A DNA stretch of 64,000 nucleotides from Saccharothrix sp. ALI-22-I (GTDB taxonomy: Bacteria; Actinomycetota; Actinomycetes; Mycobacteriales; Pseudonocardiaceae): the NCBI RefSeq assembly GCF_001984175.1, contig NZ_MTQP01000050.1:88342-152341 (forward strand), written 5' to 3'. The notes beneath the pieces are model-generated. The model did no database searches, had not been told where the DNA came from, and was given only the letters and a program-made list of their open reading frames with translations. Below are positions 52,319-61,001 of this stretch, piece after piece. Position numbers and translations under genes: made by a program. The first letter of the stretch is position 1, and each line of letters opens with the position of its first letter.

Positions 52319-52323
52319 TCTGC

Positions 52324-52357
52324 CTCGTGGGGCACCACGTCCGTGGTGCCCCACGAG
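52324..52357. terminator. Perfect 16-bp hairpin, bidirectional terminator
   Basis: CTCGTGGGGCACCACG (52324-52339) and CGTGGTGCCCCACGAG (52342-52357) with a two-base centre. It lies between the nickel transporter fragment and the stop of the choice-of-anchor gene and can serve both strands. Confidence 0.85.
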
Positions 52358-52360
52358 CGG

Positions 52361-54226
52361 TCACACGGTCAGCGTCCAGGTGTCGATACGCCCCGTGTCG
52401 GCGTTGGCCGCATCACGGACGCGCAGAATCCACGTGCCGTTGCGTGCTTCGCCGGACAGGTCGACGGTGTAGGTCTGGTTGATGTTGTCGGTGCCGCCGC
52501 CGGTGCGGTTGTGCAGGGTGTAGGTGCTGCCGTCCGGCGCGACCAGGGCCACCACCAGGTCACCGATGTAGGTGTGCACGATGTTCACCGCCACCTTCGA
52601 CGAGGCGGACGCGGGGCCCGCGCAGCCCGACAGCGTGATCGGGGACTCGACGGTGGTGTTGTCCGGGATGGCCACGTCGTTCGGGTTCGTGCCGGAGCAC
52701 CCGGAGCCGTTCACGGTGAGGGTGTAGGTGCCCGTGCGGGTCGTGGACGGCGCGGTGCCGGTGATGGTGATCGGGTACGTGCCCGGTGGGGTGGAGGCGC
52801 TGGACGCGAGCGTCACCGTTGACGATCCACCCGCGGTGACCGATGCGGGGGAGAACGAGGCCGTCACGCCGGTGGGCAGTCCACTCGCCGACAGGCTGAC
52901 GCTTTCGGCGGTGCCGCCGGCCACGGTGGTGCCGATGGTTGCCGTGACCGAGCCGCCGGGGTTGACCGCACCCGAGGTGGGCGAGACGGACAGCGAGAAG
53001 TCGCTCGACGGGGTCCCGAGCCTGGGCTTCACCACGAACAGCCCGCCCTCGATGGTGAAGACCGCGACGTTGCCGCTGGGGTAGTACGGGTAATTGGTCC
53101 AGGTTCCGTTGAAGCCGCTGGTGTTGCTCGACGGGTACGTGTCGAAGTACGCGGCTTCGCTCATCGACGTCGGGGTAGCGACGTTGCGCAGGTCCACGAT
53201 CCGCAGGCCGGCCTTGTAGTTGGACTGGTAGGAGTAGCCGCCCTTGACCCACTGGTTGTGGTCGGACGCCGCGGTCGGGCCGGTGAAGATGCCGACCAGC
53301 ACCGGGTTGGTGAGGTTCGAGGTGTCCCAGACGTAGGTGCGGCTGTTGTGGCCCCGGCTGGTCTCGTCGGTCTCGTCGTCGAGCAGGAAGTACCGGTGGT
53401 CCTCGGTGAACACGCCCTGGTGGGCGTAGCCCGAGCCGGCGTAGGTCTTGCGGGAGAGCTGGACCGGGCTGGACTTGGTCGTCACGTCGAAGAAGGTGAC
53501 GGTGTCCTCGTTCGCGCCGACCAGGATCTCCTTGCCCTGGTATCGGGTGTCCGGACCGCGGTAGACGACGGCGGTCGAGTCGTGCGAGTACCCGTCACCG
53601 TTGACGCAGCCGACGAACGACGGCGCCAACCGGTTGGCGAGGCTGAACACGCGGGGCCCGCCGGAGCACGTGCTGGACCCGTTGACGTAGAGGTAGCCGG
53701 TCTCGGTGTTGACGCTCACGGTGTGGGCGGTGGTGAACGAGGTGTCGCGCGCGTCCGCGGTGAAGGTGACTGGTGGGGAGGTCACCGAGCGCAGGCGGGT
53801 GAGGTCGAAGATCTGGAGGCCGTGGCTGCCGTTGCGGTCGGAGACGACGTAGACGGTGTTGTTGTGGACGGTCAGCTCGCGCCAGCTCGACGTGCCCGTG
53901 GCGCTGGGCAGGTTGCCCAGGTACACCGGGCTGGTGGGGCTGGTGATGTCCACGAACGACGTGCCGGTGGTGCGCGCGACGATCGCGTACTCCTTGCCGT
54001 TGGTCGAATCGGTCCACCCCCAACCGCCGCTGCCGCTGCCGCCGCCCATGCCCGACATCGGGAGCACGGACTGGAGGTCGATGTTGTTGCACGGGTAGTT
54101 GCCGGCCATGCCGTTGGTGCACGGCGTGGCCGCGGCGGCCTGAACGGGAGCCGCCTCGGCGCTTGCCAACGGCGTCGGGCTCAGCAGGCAGACGGCCAAC
54201 ACGGCCGTGGTGAATCGTCTGATCAT
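52361..54226 (-). CDS. Secreted choice-of-anchor B family protein with Ig-like and P-domain
   Basis: 621 aa, ATG 54224-54226. Signal peptide (FTTAVLAVCLLSPTPLASAE). Residues about 35-400 are LVIVD-type repeats of choice-of-anchor B proteins (FVDITSPTSPVYLGNLPSAT, LQIFDLTRL, F-F-D-V-T-T-K, LRIVDLRNVATP). Residues about 410-500 are an Ig-like domain (VNPGGSVTATIGTTV). Residues about 505-621 are a P-domain (VAIPDNTTVESPITLSGCAG to RIDTWTLTV) like that of the protease at 3823. Two BlaI-type dyads lie 160-216 bp upstream. Confidence 0.9.
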   Translation of the reverse strand: MIRRFTTAVLAVCLLSPTPLASAEAAPVQAAAATPCTNGMAGNYPCNNIDLQSVLPMSGMGGGSGSGGWGWTDSTNGKEYAIVARTTGTSFVDITSPTSPVYLGNLPSATGTSSWRELTVHNNTVYVVSDRNGSHGLQIFDLTRLRSVTSPPVTFTADARDTSFTTAHTVSVNTETGYLYVNGSSTCSGGPRVFSLANRLAPSFVGCVNGDGYSHDSTAVVYRGPDTRYQGKEILVGANEDTVTFFDVTTKSSPVQLSRKTYAGSGYAHQGVFTEDHRYFLLDDETDETSRGHNSRTYVWDTSNLTNPVLVGIFTGPTAASDHNQWVKGGYSYQSNYKAGLRIVDLRNVATPTSMSEAAYFDTYPSSNTSGFNGTWTNYPYYPSGNVAVFTIEGGLFVVKPRLGTPSSDFSLSVSPTSGAVNPGGSVTATIGTTVAGGTAESVSLSASGLPTGVTASFSPASVTAGGSSTVTLASSASTPPGTYPITITGTAPSTTRTGTYTLTVNGSGCSGTNPNDVAIPDNTTVESPITLSGCAGPASASSKVAVNIVHTYIGDLVVALVAPDGSTYTLHNRTGGGTDNINQTYTVDLSGEARNGTWILRVRDAANADTGRIDTWTLTV

Positions 54227-54386
54227 GTCGGGGGTTCTCCCTTGCAGGGCGGGTCGAACCGGAGTCCTCGCCGGGAAAATCCCACGCGCCCGCGTCGGTC
54301 GGGTAGGGCCGATGTGCGGGTGAACGAGGCGCGGGATAGGACTTTCACCGTGTGCACCGAGGACTTCGACTTCATCTGACGAGCCA

Positions 54387-54405
54387 CTACTACGAATGCT
54401 AGTAC
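54387..54405. promoter_or_regulatory. BlaI-type dyad
   Basis: CTACTA-CGAATGC-TAGTAC, one base from perfect. Upstream of the choice-of-anchor gene (start 54226). Confidence 0.75.
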
Positions 54406-54423
54406 CGAATTGCGACAAGTGGA

Positions 54424-54442
54424 CCACTATCGAACATAGTGG
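54424..54442. promoter_or_regulatory. BlaI-type dyad
   Basis: CCACTA-TCGAACA-TAGTGG, a perfect inverted repeat with a variant outer base. It is 37 bp from the previous site, centre to centre (about 3.5 turns). Confidence 0.7.
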
Positions 54443-54465
54443 TTCAGCTGGTTGCGGCTGAGAAG

Positions 54466-54770
54466 CTACTTCGCCAAGCCGTGGGTCAGCCCGGCGGTGA
54501 GGAAGGCTATCAGTCGTTCCCCCGCACCACCGCGGGAATCCGGGTCACTGCTGTGGGGCCGGCCGGCCGAGTGCCGCCACCGGACTTCGGCGAAGGTCGC
54601 CGCCTGCTGTGCCGCCAACAACGCCAGCATGCTGGTGTAGCCGAACAGGATCGTGTCGGTGTCCTGCTCGGGCAGGGCGTCGCACAGCGCGTCGAGATAG
54701 CGGCCCTCGACCGGGTCGACCTGGTCCGCGAACAGTTGCCGGATCCGCGGGCTGGGATCGAACAGCACCC
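54466..54770 (-). pseudogene. TetR-family regulator, C-terminal fragment
   Basis: About 100 codons: LFDPSPRIRQLFADQVDPVE, GYTSMLALLAAQQAATFAEV and GERLIAFLTAGLTHGLAK then stop, as at the end of TetR ligand domains. The HTH half is gone; at about 54770 the sequence passes into an unrelated gene on the other strand. Confidence 0.6.
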
Positions 54771-54777
54771 GACCGCG

Positions 54778-55706
54778 GCCGGCAAGCTGACCGGGCTCGA
54801 CCCGGACACCGCGAACCTGGTGTCGCTGCTCGGGCACGGCATCGACACCCGCGGGCTGCTGCTGGCGTTCTCGCTGTCCGGGCGGACGCTGGGCGGTGGT
54901 CGGCTACTTCGCGGTGCGGGCGCTGATCGCGGTGGTGCTCGCATTGGCCGGGTGGCCCGGACCCGACTTGCCGCTGCCCTTGCTGGCGTTGGCGCTGCTG
55001 GACCTTCCCGCCCGATGGGGCGTTGCCAGGTGGCCGATCGCCGGCTTGGGAATCGTGGCCGTCCAGCTTGTGGCGTCCCTGACCGGGCTCAGCTCGGTCG
55101 GTCTCGCGGACGTCGTGAAGGCGGCGGCAGTCGTCGGGCCGCTGCTCCTCCTGCTGGTCGTGGTCAGGCGTGCCGGGGCACTGCGTGCGGCGGCGATCGT
55201 CGGACCGTTGGTGCTCCTGCCGATCCTGACGCCACCCCAGGTCCGTGCCCATGACCCGGGGCAGGGGGAGGAGGTCGCGACCATCGGACTCGAAGTCATG
55301 GCGGACGGGCACGGGCAGCTCGCGGTTCGGGTGGTCGATCCGATGGGTGCGCGCACCGATGAGCTGAGCCCGGTGCGGTTGCTGGCCCCGCCGTGCGGGA
55401 GAAGTGGTCGAAGCGCCGCTCACGGGTACCGGGGAGTTCCGCGGCGACATCGCGTTGCCTTCGGCCGGCTTGTGGTTCGTCTACACGGAACTGAGGTCGG
55501 AGGGGCGTGTGGCCGAGGCATGGGTACCCGTGGACTTCGCCGACCGCGGTGTCCGATCTGAGCGTCGGTCCCTCTACCTGCCCGCCGGCGCCGAACCTGC
55601 CGCGACGGGGCAGTACCTTGCGGGGGCCGCCTTGCTCCTGGTCGGAGCCGCACTGGTGGCGTGGGCCGCCCGGGTGGTACGTCGAGCCAGCTACTATGGT
55701 GACTAG
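54778..55706 (+). pseudogene. Frameshifted CopD-like membrane protein
   Basis: Three frames join: TGLDPDTANLVSLLGHGIDT; after about 54895 GYFAVRALIAVVLALAGWPG with more helices (DVVKAAAVVGPLLLLLVVVR) and an outer part (VATIGLEVMADGHGQLAVRV); after about 55395 FRGDIALPSAGLWFVYTELR and a last helix (YLAGAALLLVGAALVAWAAR). It looks like a CopD/FixH-type copper-resistance membrane protein with outer beta domain. Two frameshifts break it. Its stop lies inside the next BlaI-type site. Confidence 0.55.
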
Positions 55707-55709
55707 TAG
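55691..55709. promoter_or_regulatory. BlaI-type dyad upstream of the multicopper oxidase
   Basis: Perfect CTACTA-TGGTGAC-TAGTAG, 19 bp before the ATG at 55729 and overlapping the stop of the previous gene. Confidence 0.85.
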
Positions 55710-55728
55710 ACGGCTCGACGGGAGTGAG

Positions 55729-57237
55729 ATGACGACACGACGGGTTTTCCATCGGCGCCGGTTCCTTCAGCTCGGTGTCGGCGCCGCGGCCACCGTGGGA
55801 CTGGCGGCGTGCTCGTCGCCCAGCCGAGCGGGCACGACCCCGGTCGGGCCGAACTCCCCCAAGGTGGCGGCAGCCGAGAGCGCACGTCGGGCGGCCGGTG
55901 CGGCGAAGACGTCCGTGCGGTTGAACGCGGTCACCGGAGTGGTGGACATCGGTGGTGTGCAGGTCAACACGTGGAGTTACGGCGGGCAGTTGCCGGGCCG
56001 GGAGATCCGGGTCAAGCGGGGTGACGTGCTCAGCGTCGAGCTGAGCAACGAGTTGCCCGCCCCGACCAGCATCCACTGGCACGGCCTCGCGTTGCGCAAC
56101 GACATGGACGGTGTGCCGGGGCTGACCCAGGACGAGATCGCGCAGGGTTCGCAGTTCACCTACGAGTTCACCGTTCCGGATGCCGGCACGTACTTCTTCC
56201 ACCCGCATTCGGGCGTGCAGCTCGACCGCGGTCTCTACGCGCCGTTGATCGTGGAGGATCCCGAGGACGGGGCGGACTACGACAGCGAGCTGGTGATCGT
56301 GCTGGATGACTGGCTCGACGGCGTCGACCGCACGCCGGACGAAGCGCTGGACGAGCTGAAGCGCAACGGCATGGGCGGTATGGCCGGCATGGACCACGGG
56401 TCGATGAGCGCGATGCCGCGGTCGACGCTGCTGGGCGGGGACGCGGGTGACCTGGTGTACCCGCACGTGCTGGCCAACGGACGCACGTTCCGTGACCCGG
56501 TCGCGGCCGAGGTCAAGGCCGGTCAACGGGTGCGCCTGCGCCTGATCAACGCGGCGGCCGACACCGCGTTCCGGGTCGGTCTGCCAGGAGTGCGGATGCG
56601 GGTCACGCACACCGACGGGTTCCCGGTGAAGCCGGTAGAGGCCGACATGGTGATGATCGGCATGGGCGAGCGGGTGGACGTGGTGGTCACGATGCCGGAC
56701 GGTGCGGTGCCGGTGTTCGCCATCGCGGAAGGGCGCGATCAGTACGCGCAGGTGGTCCTGCGGAACCCGACTACGCAGATGGCACCGGCCGGTCCGGAGG
56801 CGGTCGCGGAGTTGGCGAAGCTGCGTGTGCTCATGGCGGTCGAGCTGGAGGTGGCCGATCGGGTCGCGGTGCCGGTGAAGCAACCCGACGTGGTGCACGA
56901 CCTGGTGCTGGAAGGTCCTGGTGAGCGCTACGACTGGACGATCAACGGCAAGCCGTACGACCCGAAGGACGGCCTGCCGATCCGCCAGGGGCAGTACGTG
57001 CGGCTGCGGATGAAGAACAAGACGACGATGTTCCACCCGATGCACCTGCACGGGCACACCTTCCACGTGCGCGCCAACGGCGACCGCGGGCCACGCAAGG
57101 ACACCGCGCTCGTCCTTCCCGGGCGCGGCCTCGACGTCGACTTCGTCGCCGACAACCCAGGTCAGTGGCTGACCCACTGCCACAACGTCTACCACGGCGA
57201 GGCGGGCATGATGGCGGTCGTCTCCTACGTCGAATAG
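55729..57237 (+). CDS. Multicopper oxidase, Tat-exported
   Basis: 502 aa, ATG 55729 with GGAG upstream. Tat signal HRRRFLQLGVGAAATVGLAA, followed by Cys (L-A-A-C), so a lipoprotein is possible. All copper sites are visible: SIHWHGLAL, YFFHPHSG, FHPMHLHGHTFHV and WLTHCHNVYHGEAGMM (T1 Cys, His, Met). A Met/His loop (GMGGMAGMDHGSMSAM) resembles CueO-type Cu(I)-binding inserts. Likely oxidises Cu(I) or phenolics outside the cell. The dyad just upstream suggests BlaI control. Confidence 0.95.
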   Translation: MTTRRVFHRRRFLQLGVGAAATVGLAACSSPSRAGTTPVGPNSPKVAAAESARRAAGAAKTSVRLNAVTGVVDIGGVQVNTWSYGGQLPGREIRVKRGDVLSVELSNELPAPTSIHWHGLALRNDMDGVPGLTQDEIAQGSQFTYEFTVPDAGTYFFHPHSGVQLDRGLYAPLIVEDPEDGADYDSELVIVLDDWLDGVDRTPDEALDELKRNGMGGMAGMDHGSMSAMPRSTLLGGDAGDLVYPHVLANGRTFRDPVAAEVKAGQRVRLRLINAAADTAFRVGLPGVRMRVTHTDGFPVKPVEADMVMIGMGERVDVVVTMPDGAVPVFAIAEGRDQYAQVVLRNPTTQMAPAGPEAVAELAKLRVLMAVELEVADRVAVPVKQPDVVHDLVLEGPGERYDWTINGKPYDPKDGLPIRQGQYVRLRMKNKTTMFHPMHLHGHTFHVRANGDRGPRKDTALVLPGRGLDVDFVADNPGQWLTHCHNVYHGEAGMMAVVSYVE

Positions 57238-57311
57238 AGCTCCGAACGACGGATCGCGTCCCGTCACGTGCGTACACGGCGTGGGTTTTCCGATGGTGCG
57301 GGATCCGATCC

Positions 57312-57986
57312 TTACGGGTGCATCACCGCGTCGACGACAGGGGCGGTTGGCCGCTCGTAGAGGGTCACCGCTAACGGCCGCCAGGATGTCCGGTCGACGT
57401 GCTCGTGCAGGTGCCGCAGTGCCGGGTTCCCGTCGAGGTCCGCGTGCAGTTGCCGCGCCTCGGACCACGGATGCGCCACCACGAGGACCCCGCCTGGCGC
57501 CAGCAGCCGGCTCAGTCGTCGGCACGACTGTCGCACCCGCTCGGGACGGCCGAGGTAGTACAGCATCTCGGCGCAGATCACGACGTCGTACCGGTCGTCC
57601 AAGTCGTCGCTGACGACGTCCAGCCGTAGGTAGCGGGGCCGCTTCCCGGATCCGGATACACCGCCGGCGCGAGCGCGGTCGGTCGCCCGCTGGGAGATGT
57701 CCACGCCGACGACCTCGGCCTGCGGGTGTCGCGCGGCCAGTTGGTCGGTGAACACGCCTTCGCTGCAGCCCACATCCAGCATTCGTCGGTAAGGCTGCTC
57801 CGGGAGGTGGTCGAGCATGGTCGAGTAGTGGTGTTGTTCGTAGTTGTCGACCGCGAGCCCCCACGGGTCCGGCCTGCGGTGCCACCACTCGAACCACAGC
57901 CTTAGCAGTCGTCCTTGTTTGGCGGGGCTGGAGCGGGACGGGAGGGCGAAGAGCCTGCGGTGACACGAGTCGAGGAACGTGCTCAC
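57312..57986 (-). CDS. Class I SAM-dependent methyltransferase (NodS-like)
   Basis: 224 aa from GTG 57984-57986. SAM motif I MLDVGCSEGVFTDQLAARHP, motif II VVGVDIS, and YDVVICAEMLYYLGRPERVR, LLAPGGVLVVAHP. The N-terminus (DNYEQHHYSTMLDHL) is as in NodS-like methyltransferases. Substrate unknown. Converges with the oxidase gene; 74 bp separate the stops. Confidence 0.88.
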   Translation of the reverse strand: MSTFLDSCHRRLFALPSRSSPAKQGRLLRLWFEWWHRRPDPWGLAVDNYEQHHYSTMLDHLPEQPYRRMLDVGCSEGVFTDQLAARHPQAEVVGVDISQRATDRARAGGVSGSGKRPRYLRLDVVSDDLDDRYDVVICAEMLYYLGRPERVRQSCRRLSRLLAPGGVLVVAHPWSEARQLHADLDGNPALRHLHEHVDRTSWRPLAVTLYERPTAPVVDAVMHP

Positions 57987-58178
57987 GCGACACCGTAGCC
58001 CGCTGATCTCACCGCCGCTGTACGGAAAGGACAGAGAGCGGCCTGTCGAGCTGACGTCGTGTTCGTGCTGTAGCTGATCACATCGGGATCAGGGGCAGGA
58101 GAAGGTGAGAAGGCCGCTTGGCGGCGCACGTGGGGCCACGTGCGTGCGGCGACCCCGGTAGTCATGGCGGACAGCTTT

Positions 58179-58197
58179 ATACTATCCAAGATAGTTG
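58179..58197. promoter_or_regulatory. BlaI-type dyad upstream of the M23 peptidase
   Basis: ATACTA-TCCAAGA-TAGTTG; inner CTA and TAG match and two outer bases differ. It is 37 bp before the GTG at 58235. Confidence 0.65.
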
Positions 58198-58234
58198 ATA
58201 AGGTCCCCGCGTCCCCGAGCGGAAGAGGCTGTGC

Positions 58235-58924
58235 GTGTCCCGTCGCCGAGTGGTTGTCGTAGCCGGTGGAATCATGATCGGAGCAGCTGCGGCAGCGGTG
58301 CTGGACTCGCCGGAGAACGCGCCGCCGCCGAGTGGGATCGCGTCGGGTGACATCCGTCCGCTGGCGGCGGCGAACCTCACCGGGGTCGGTGGCCAGGCCG
58401 TGTCCCCCGGTGTGCTGATCGTGGCCAAGCCTGCCCACGACGAGATCGGTAACCTGCGCAAGTCGCAGCGGATCGACGACCAGCGCATCGAGGCACAGCG
58501 CCAAGCCGAACGCGAGGCCGAGGAGGCGCGTCGCCCGAAGGTCGTCGCGCCGGTGCAGGGCGAGATCACGTCGAACTACGGGCCGCGCTGGGGCACCAAC
58601 CACTATGGCCTCGACATCGCCAACCGGATCGGCACACCCGTCTACGCCGCGACGGACGGCGTGGTCCGCGAGGCCGGGCCCGCGAGTGGTTTCGGGTTGT
58701 GGGTGAAGATCGAGCGTGCGGACGGCACCATGACCGTTTACGGGCACATCGACAGCTATGCGGTCCGCGAGGGGGAACAGGTCAAGGCGGGCGACCTGAT
58801 CGCGCGAGTCGGCAACCGGGGTATCTCGACCGGCCCCCACCTGCACTTCGAGGTGTGGGAGCCGGACGGTCGCAAGGCCGACCCGCTCGCCTGGTTGCAG
58901 GCACGTGGTGCGGGGATCAGTTGA
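58235..58924 (+). CDS. Secreted M23-family peptidase
   Basis: 229 aa from GTG 58235. N-terminal helix (RVVVVAGGIMIGAAAAAVLD), a short charged coiled coil (QRIDDQRIEAQRQAEREAEE), then the LytM domain: NYGPRWGTNHYGLDIANRIG (H-x-x-x-D), YGHIDSYAV and GPHLHFEVWEPDG (H-x-H). All zinc ligands are present, so an active peptidoglycan endopeptidase is expected. Its 3' end overlaps the converging gene by 8 bp. Confidence 0.93.
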   Translation: MSRRRVVVVAGGIMIGAAAAAVLDSPENAPPPSGIASGDIRPLAAANLTGVGGQAVSPGVLIVAKPAHDEIGNLRKSQRIDDQRIEAQRQAEREAEEARRPKVVAPVQGEITSNYGPRWGTNHYGLDIANRIGTPVYAATDGVVREAGPASGFGLWVKIERADGTMTVYGHIDSYAVREGEQVKAGDLIARVGNRGISTGPHLHFEVWEPDGRKADPLAWLQARGAGIS

Positions 58925-59783
58925 GCGCCTGCCGCTGGGTGAACGTGCGCCCACCGTCATCCGAGCTGTGGATCGCGGTGCTGGTGGACACGAAGACCTC
59001 GGACGGGCCATTGGTGGCCAAGGCGGTCGGTTTGCCGGGAACCTGACCCGGACGGGTCCAGGTCGCCCCACCGTCCGCGCTGACGTGGACCCCGCCGTCC
59101 GGGGCCATGCCGACGACGCTCGCCTCTGACGGCCAGTCGACCAGTTGCAGGAGCGGCGCGCCCGTGAGCGGGGTGAAGGTACGGCCACCGTCGGTGCTGC
59201 GGGCGAGTCCCTGCTCGGTGGTCGCCAGCAGGGTGTCCGGACTCGTCGGGCTGACCGCGAAGTCGGCCATGGCCACTTGGCCACGCCGGTCCCAGTTCCG
59301 CTGGTCGGACGTGACGGCGAGTTGTCCGGTCTGGCTGTCGTAGCCGTACACCGAGCCGTGCTTGGCCTCCAAGGAGTGGAAGTCGGCTTCGCCTTCGAGT
59401 GACAGCGAACGCCAGCTCTTCCCGGCGTCGGTGCTCTCGATGAGACCGAGTCGCGGTGCCTTGCCGGCGTCCCTCGGGTCCGGGTGGCCGCTGCCCAGGA
59501 AGTGGTTCGGGCCGACGACCGTGAACCCCATCGTGTCCTGCATCCGGTCGCCGACCCGCTCCGCCTTCGCGCCTTCAGGCACCGTGAACAGGCCGTAGTG
59601 GCTCGCCGCGTACAGCGTGCCGTCCGCGGGATCCACGCCGAGGCCGTGCACGTGGGCCAACCCGGGCGAACCCGCTCCTGGCGTCCCCGTGCCGGGCGCC
59701 GCCTGCTGCGGGTTCGCCTGACCGCATGCCGTGGCCAGCGTCGCCAGCGTCAGGCATGCCAACACTCGGATCCCACGTCGCAT
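58917..59783 (-). CDS. BNR-repeat (sialidase/sortilin-like propeller) lipoprotein
   Basis: 288 aa, ATG 59781-59783 with AGGAGG upstream. Lipobox LATLATAC, then propeller strands with Asp-box-like phrases (S-T-D-A-G-K-S-W, STDGGRTFTPL, SADGGATW, SSDDGGRTFTQ). The start AHVHGLGVDPADGTLYAASH is as in proteins found beside copper-resistance genes. Function unknown; probably a surface binding protein. A dyad lies 65 bp upstream. Confidence 0.88.
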   Translation of the reverse strand: MRRGIRVLACLTLATLATACGQANPQQAAPGTGTPGAGSPGLAHVHGLGVDPADGTLYAASHYGLFTVPEGAKAERVGDRMQDTMGFTVVGPNHFLGSGHPDPRDAGKAPRLGLIESTDAGKSWRSLSLEGEADFHSLEAKHGSVYGYDSQTGQLAVTSDQRNWDRRGQVAMADFAVSPTSPDTLLATTEQGLARSTDGGRTFTPLTGAPLLQLVDWPSEASVVGMAPDGGVHVSADGGATWTRPGQVPGKPTALATNGPSEVFVSTSTAIHSSDDGGRTFTQRQALN

Positions 59784-59847
59784 CCAGACCTCCTCGGGAA
59801 GCGCGCCGCTCAACGCGGTGCGACTGTGTCCTCCACGTCGGACCGCA

Positions 59848-59866
59848 GTACTAATACGCATAGTAG
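59848..59866. promoter_or_regulatory. BlaI-type dyad upstream of the BNR lipoprotein
   Basis: GTACTA-ATACGCA-TAGTAG, one base from perfect. It lies between the BNR gene (leftward, start 59783) and the cupredoxin remnant. Confidence 0.75.
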
Positions 59867-59905
59867 GCGGGGTGCGGTTGTGGTCTCGAGGCGACGTCGC
59901 GGTGG

Positions 59906-60275
59906 TCAGTTGACGGTGATCTTCTTCTCCATGCCTTGGGCGCGGTGGTTGCCGACCGAGCACCACAGCACGTACTCGCCTTCTCGAACGTCACCGCGAC
60001 GCTGCCCTCACCACCCGGCCTGATGATCTCGGTGCGCGCCGAGTCGACGCCCGGCCCTTGGATCACCAGGTCGTGTTGAGTGTCGCCCTGGTTGCGGACG
60101 GTGAAGTTGTGGGTGCCTACGGTCAATGTCTGCTCGGGCAGTTCTATCTCGTACTCCGTCTCCACGACCGCGATCTCCGTGCCCGTCGACGAGGTGGCGG
60201 GTGTGGCCGGTGTGGCAGTGAAGCGGGTGTGGCCGGTGGCTGTTCGGAGCAGGCCGTGAGCAGCAAGCCTCCGAC
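59906..60275 (-). pseudogene. Cupredoxin-type lipoprotein gene, frameshifted
   Basis: Lipobox-like GGLLLTACSEQPPATPA in one frame, then TEIAVVETEYEIELPEQTLT and VRNQGDTQHDLVIQGPGVDS in another. After a one-base loss near 59979 follows GEYVLWCSVGNHRAQGMEKK and I-T-V-N stop. The type-1 copper ligands (His in Q-H-D-L, Cys in W-C-S, His in N-H-R, Met in G-M-E) all survive. Two frame breaks and no proper start make it a pseudogene unless sequencing errors explain them. Confidence 0.65.
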
Positions 60276-60442
60276 AGGACGAGTAGTGCGGGTCCGAGCG
60301 CGGCCAGGGGCCACAGGCCGATCGGCGGGAACGCCAGCGCCAAGCCAACCCCGCCGACCACGGCGGTCCCGGCCACCCGCCACGTCGCCCGCTCGACCGC
60401 CTCGATCGGTGCCACGGGCGGATTCGCTTCTACTGCGGACAT
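60276..60442 (-). pseudogene. Apolipoprotein N-acyltransferase (Lnt), N-terminal fragment
   Basis: ATG 60440-60442. About 55 codons: WRVAGTAVVGGVGLALAFPP, I-G-L-W-P-L-A-A-L-G-P-A-L-L. This matches the first helix of Lnt (G-x-x-x-A-x-x-F-P-P-x-G-x-W-P-L). The sequence then passes into the cupredoxin remnant. The roughly 450 remaining codons are absent. Confidence 0.6.
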
Positions 60443-60477
60443 CGCTGCGCGTCGGCCGGCGGCCGGTGGTGTGGCGT

Positions 60478-60966
60478 TCACACCGACTTCTCCGCGTCCC
60501 GCTGCCACTGGAAGGGTGCTGCCTTGCCTTCCGTGGGAGGACACGTCTCCGGCGTGCAGCCGCGGAGTCGCCATCGGGCGGCCACGGCGGTCGCCAAGAT
60601 GATCAGCGAAGCCAAGGCCAGCAAAGGTTGGAGTGGAGCCCACAGTCCGAGCGCGCCGGACGTGCCCAAGAGCGCGATGACCACCTTGTTGCACACCGGG
60701 CACCCGACGGCCAGTGCGCCGAGCACTGAACTTCCCCAGGTGCGGGCCGAGCCGACGCCCTCGGTGCGTTGTGGCCGAAGTGCGGCCCACATCGCAGTCA
60801 GGGCAGCGATGCACAGCAGAACCGGCACTTCCCACCAGCGCACCGGGGTCATCCGGGTGAAGAGCGGGTTGTCCATGACATCGGTCGGCACTCCGACCGC
60901 GATCGCGCTGAGCACTCCGCCGACAAGCGCGCGAGGCCAGCTCCACAGTCCAACCACAGATCGCAC
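60478..60966 (-). CDS. Membrane protein with CPVCNK motif
   Basis: 162 aa from GTG 60964-60966. About four helices; between helices 3 and 4 lies VGCPVCNKVVIALLGTSGAL, a Cys pair at the membrane face. Two more Cys near the end (GCTPETCPPTEGKAAPFQWQ). Proteins of this type occur beside cupredoxin genes in actinomycetes; a role in copper binding or thiol redox is likely but unproven. A perfect BlaI-type dyad is 15 bp upstream. Confidence 0.75.
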   Translation of the reverse strand: MRSVVGLWSWPRALVGGVLSAIAVGVPTDVMDNPLFTRMTPVRWWEVPVLLCIAALTAMWAALRPQRTEGVGSARTWGSSVLGALAVGCPVCNKVVIALLGTSGALGLWAPLQPLLALASLIILATAVAARWRLRGCTPETCPPTEGKAAPFQWQRDAEKSV

Positions 60967-60980
60967 CCCGCCCTCTTGTT

Positions 60981-60999
60981 CTACTAAACATCATAGTAG
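60981..60999. promoter_or_regulatory. BlaI-type dyad between divergent genes
   Basis: Perfect CTACTA-AACATCA-TAGTAG, 15 bp from the leftward start at 60966 and 2 bp from the rightward ATG at 61002. Confidence 0.85.
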
Positions 61000-61001
61000 A
61001 C

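Noticed and set aside
55420..57993. 857-codon leftward frame opposite the multicopper oxidase
   Set aside because: Antisense to an oxidase with complete copper sites; no recognisable domain.
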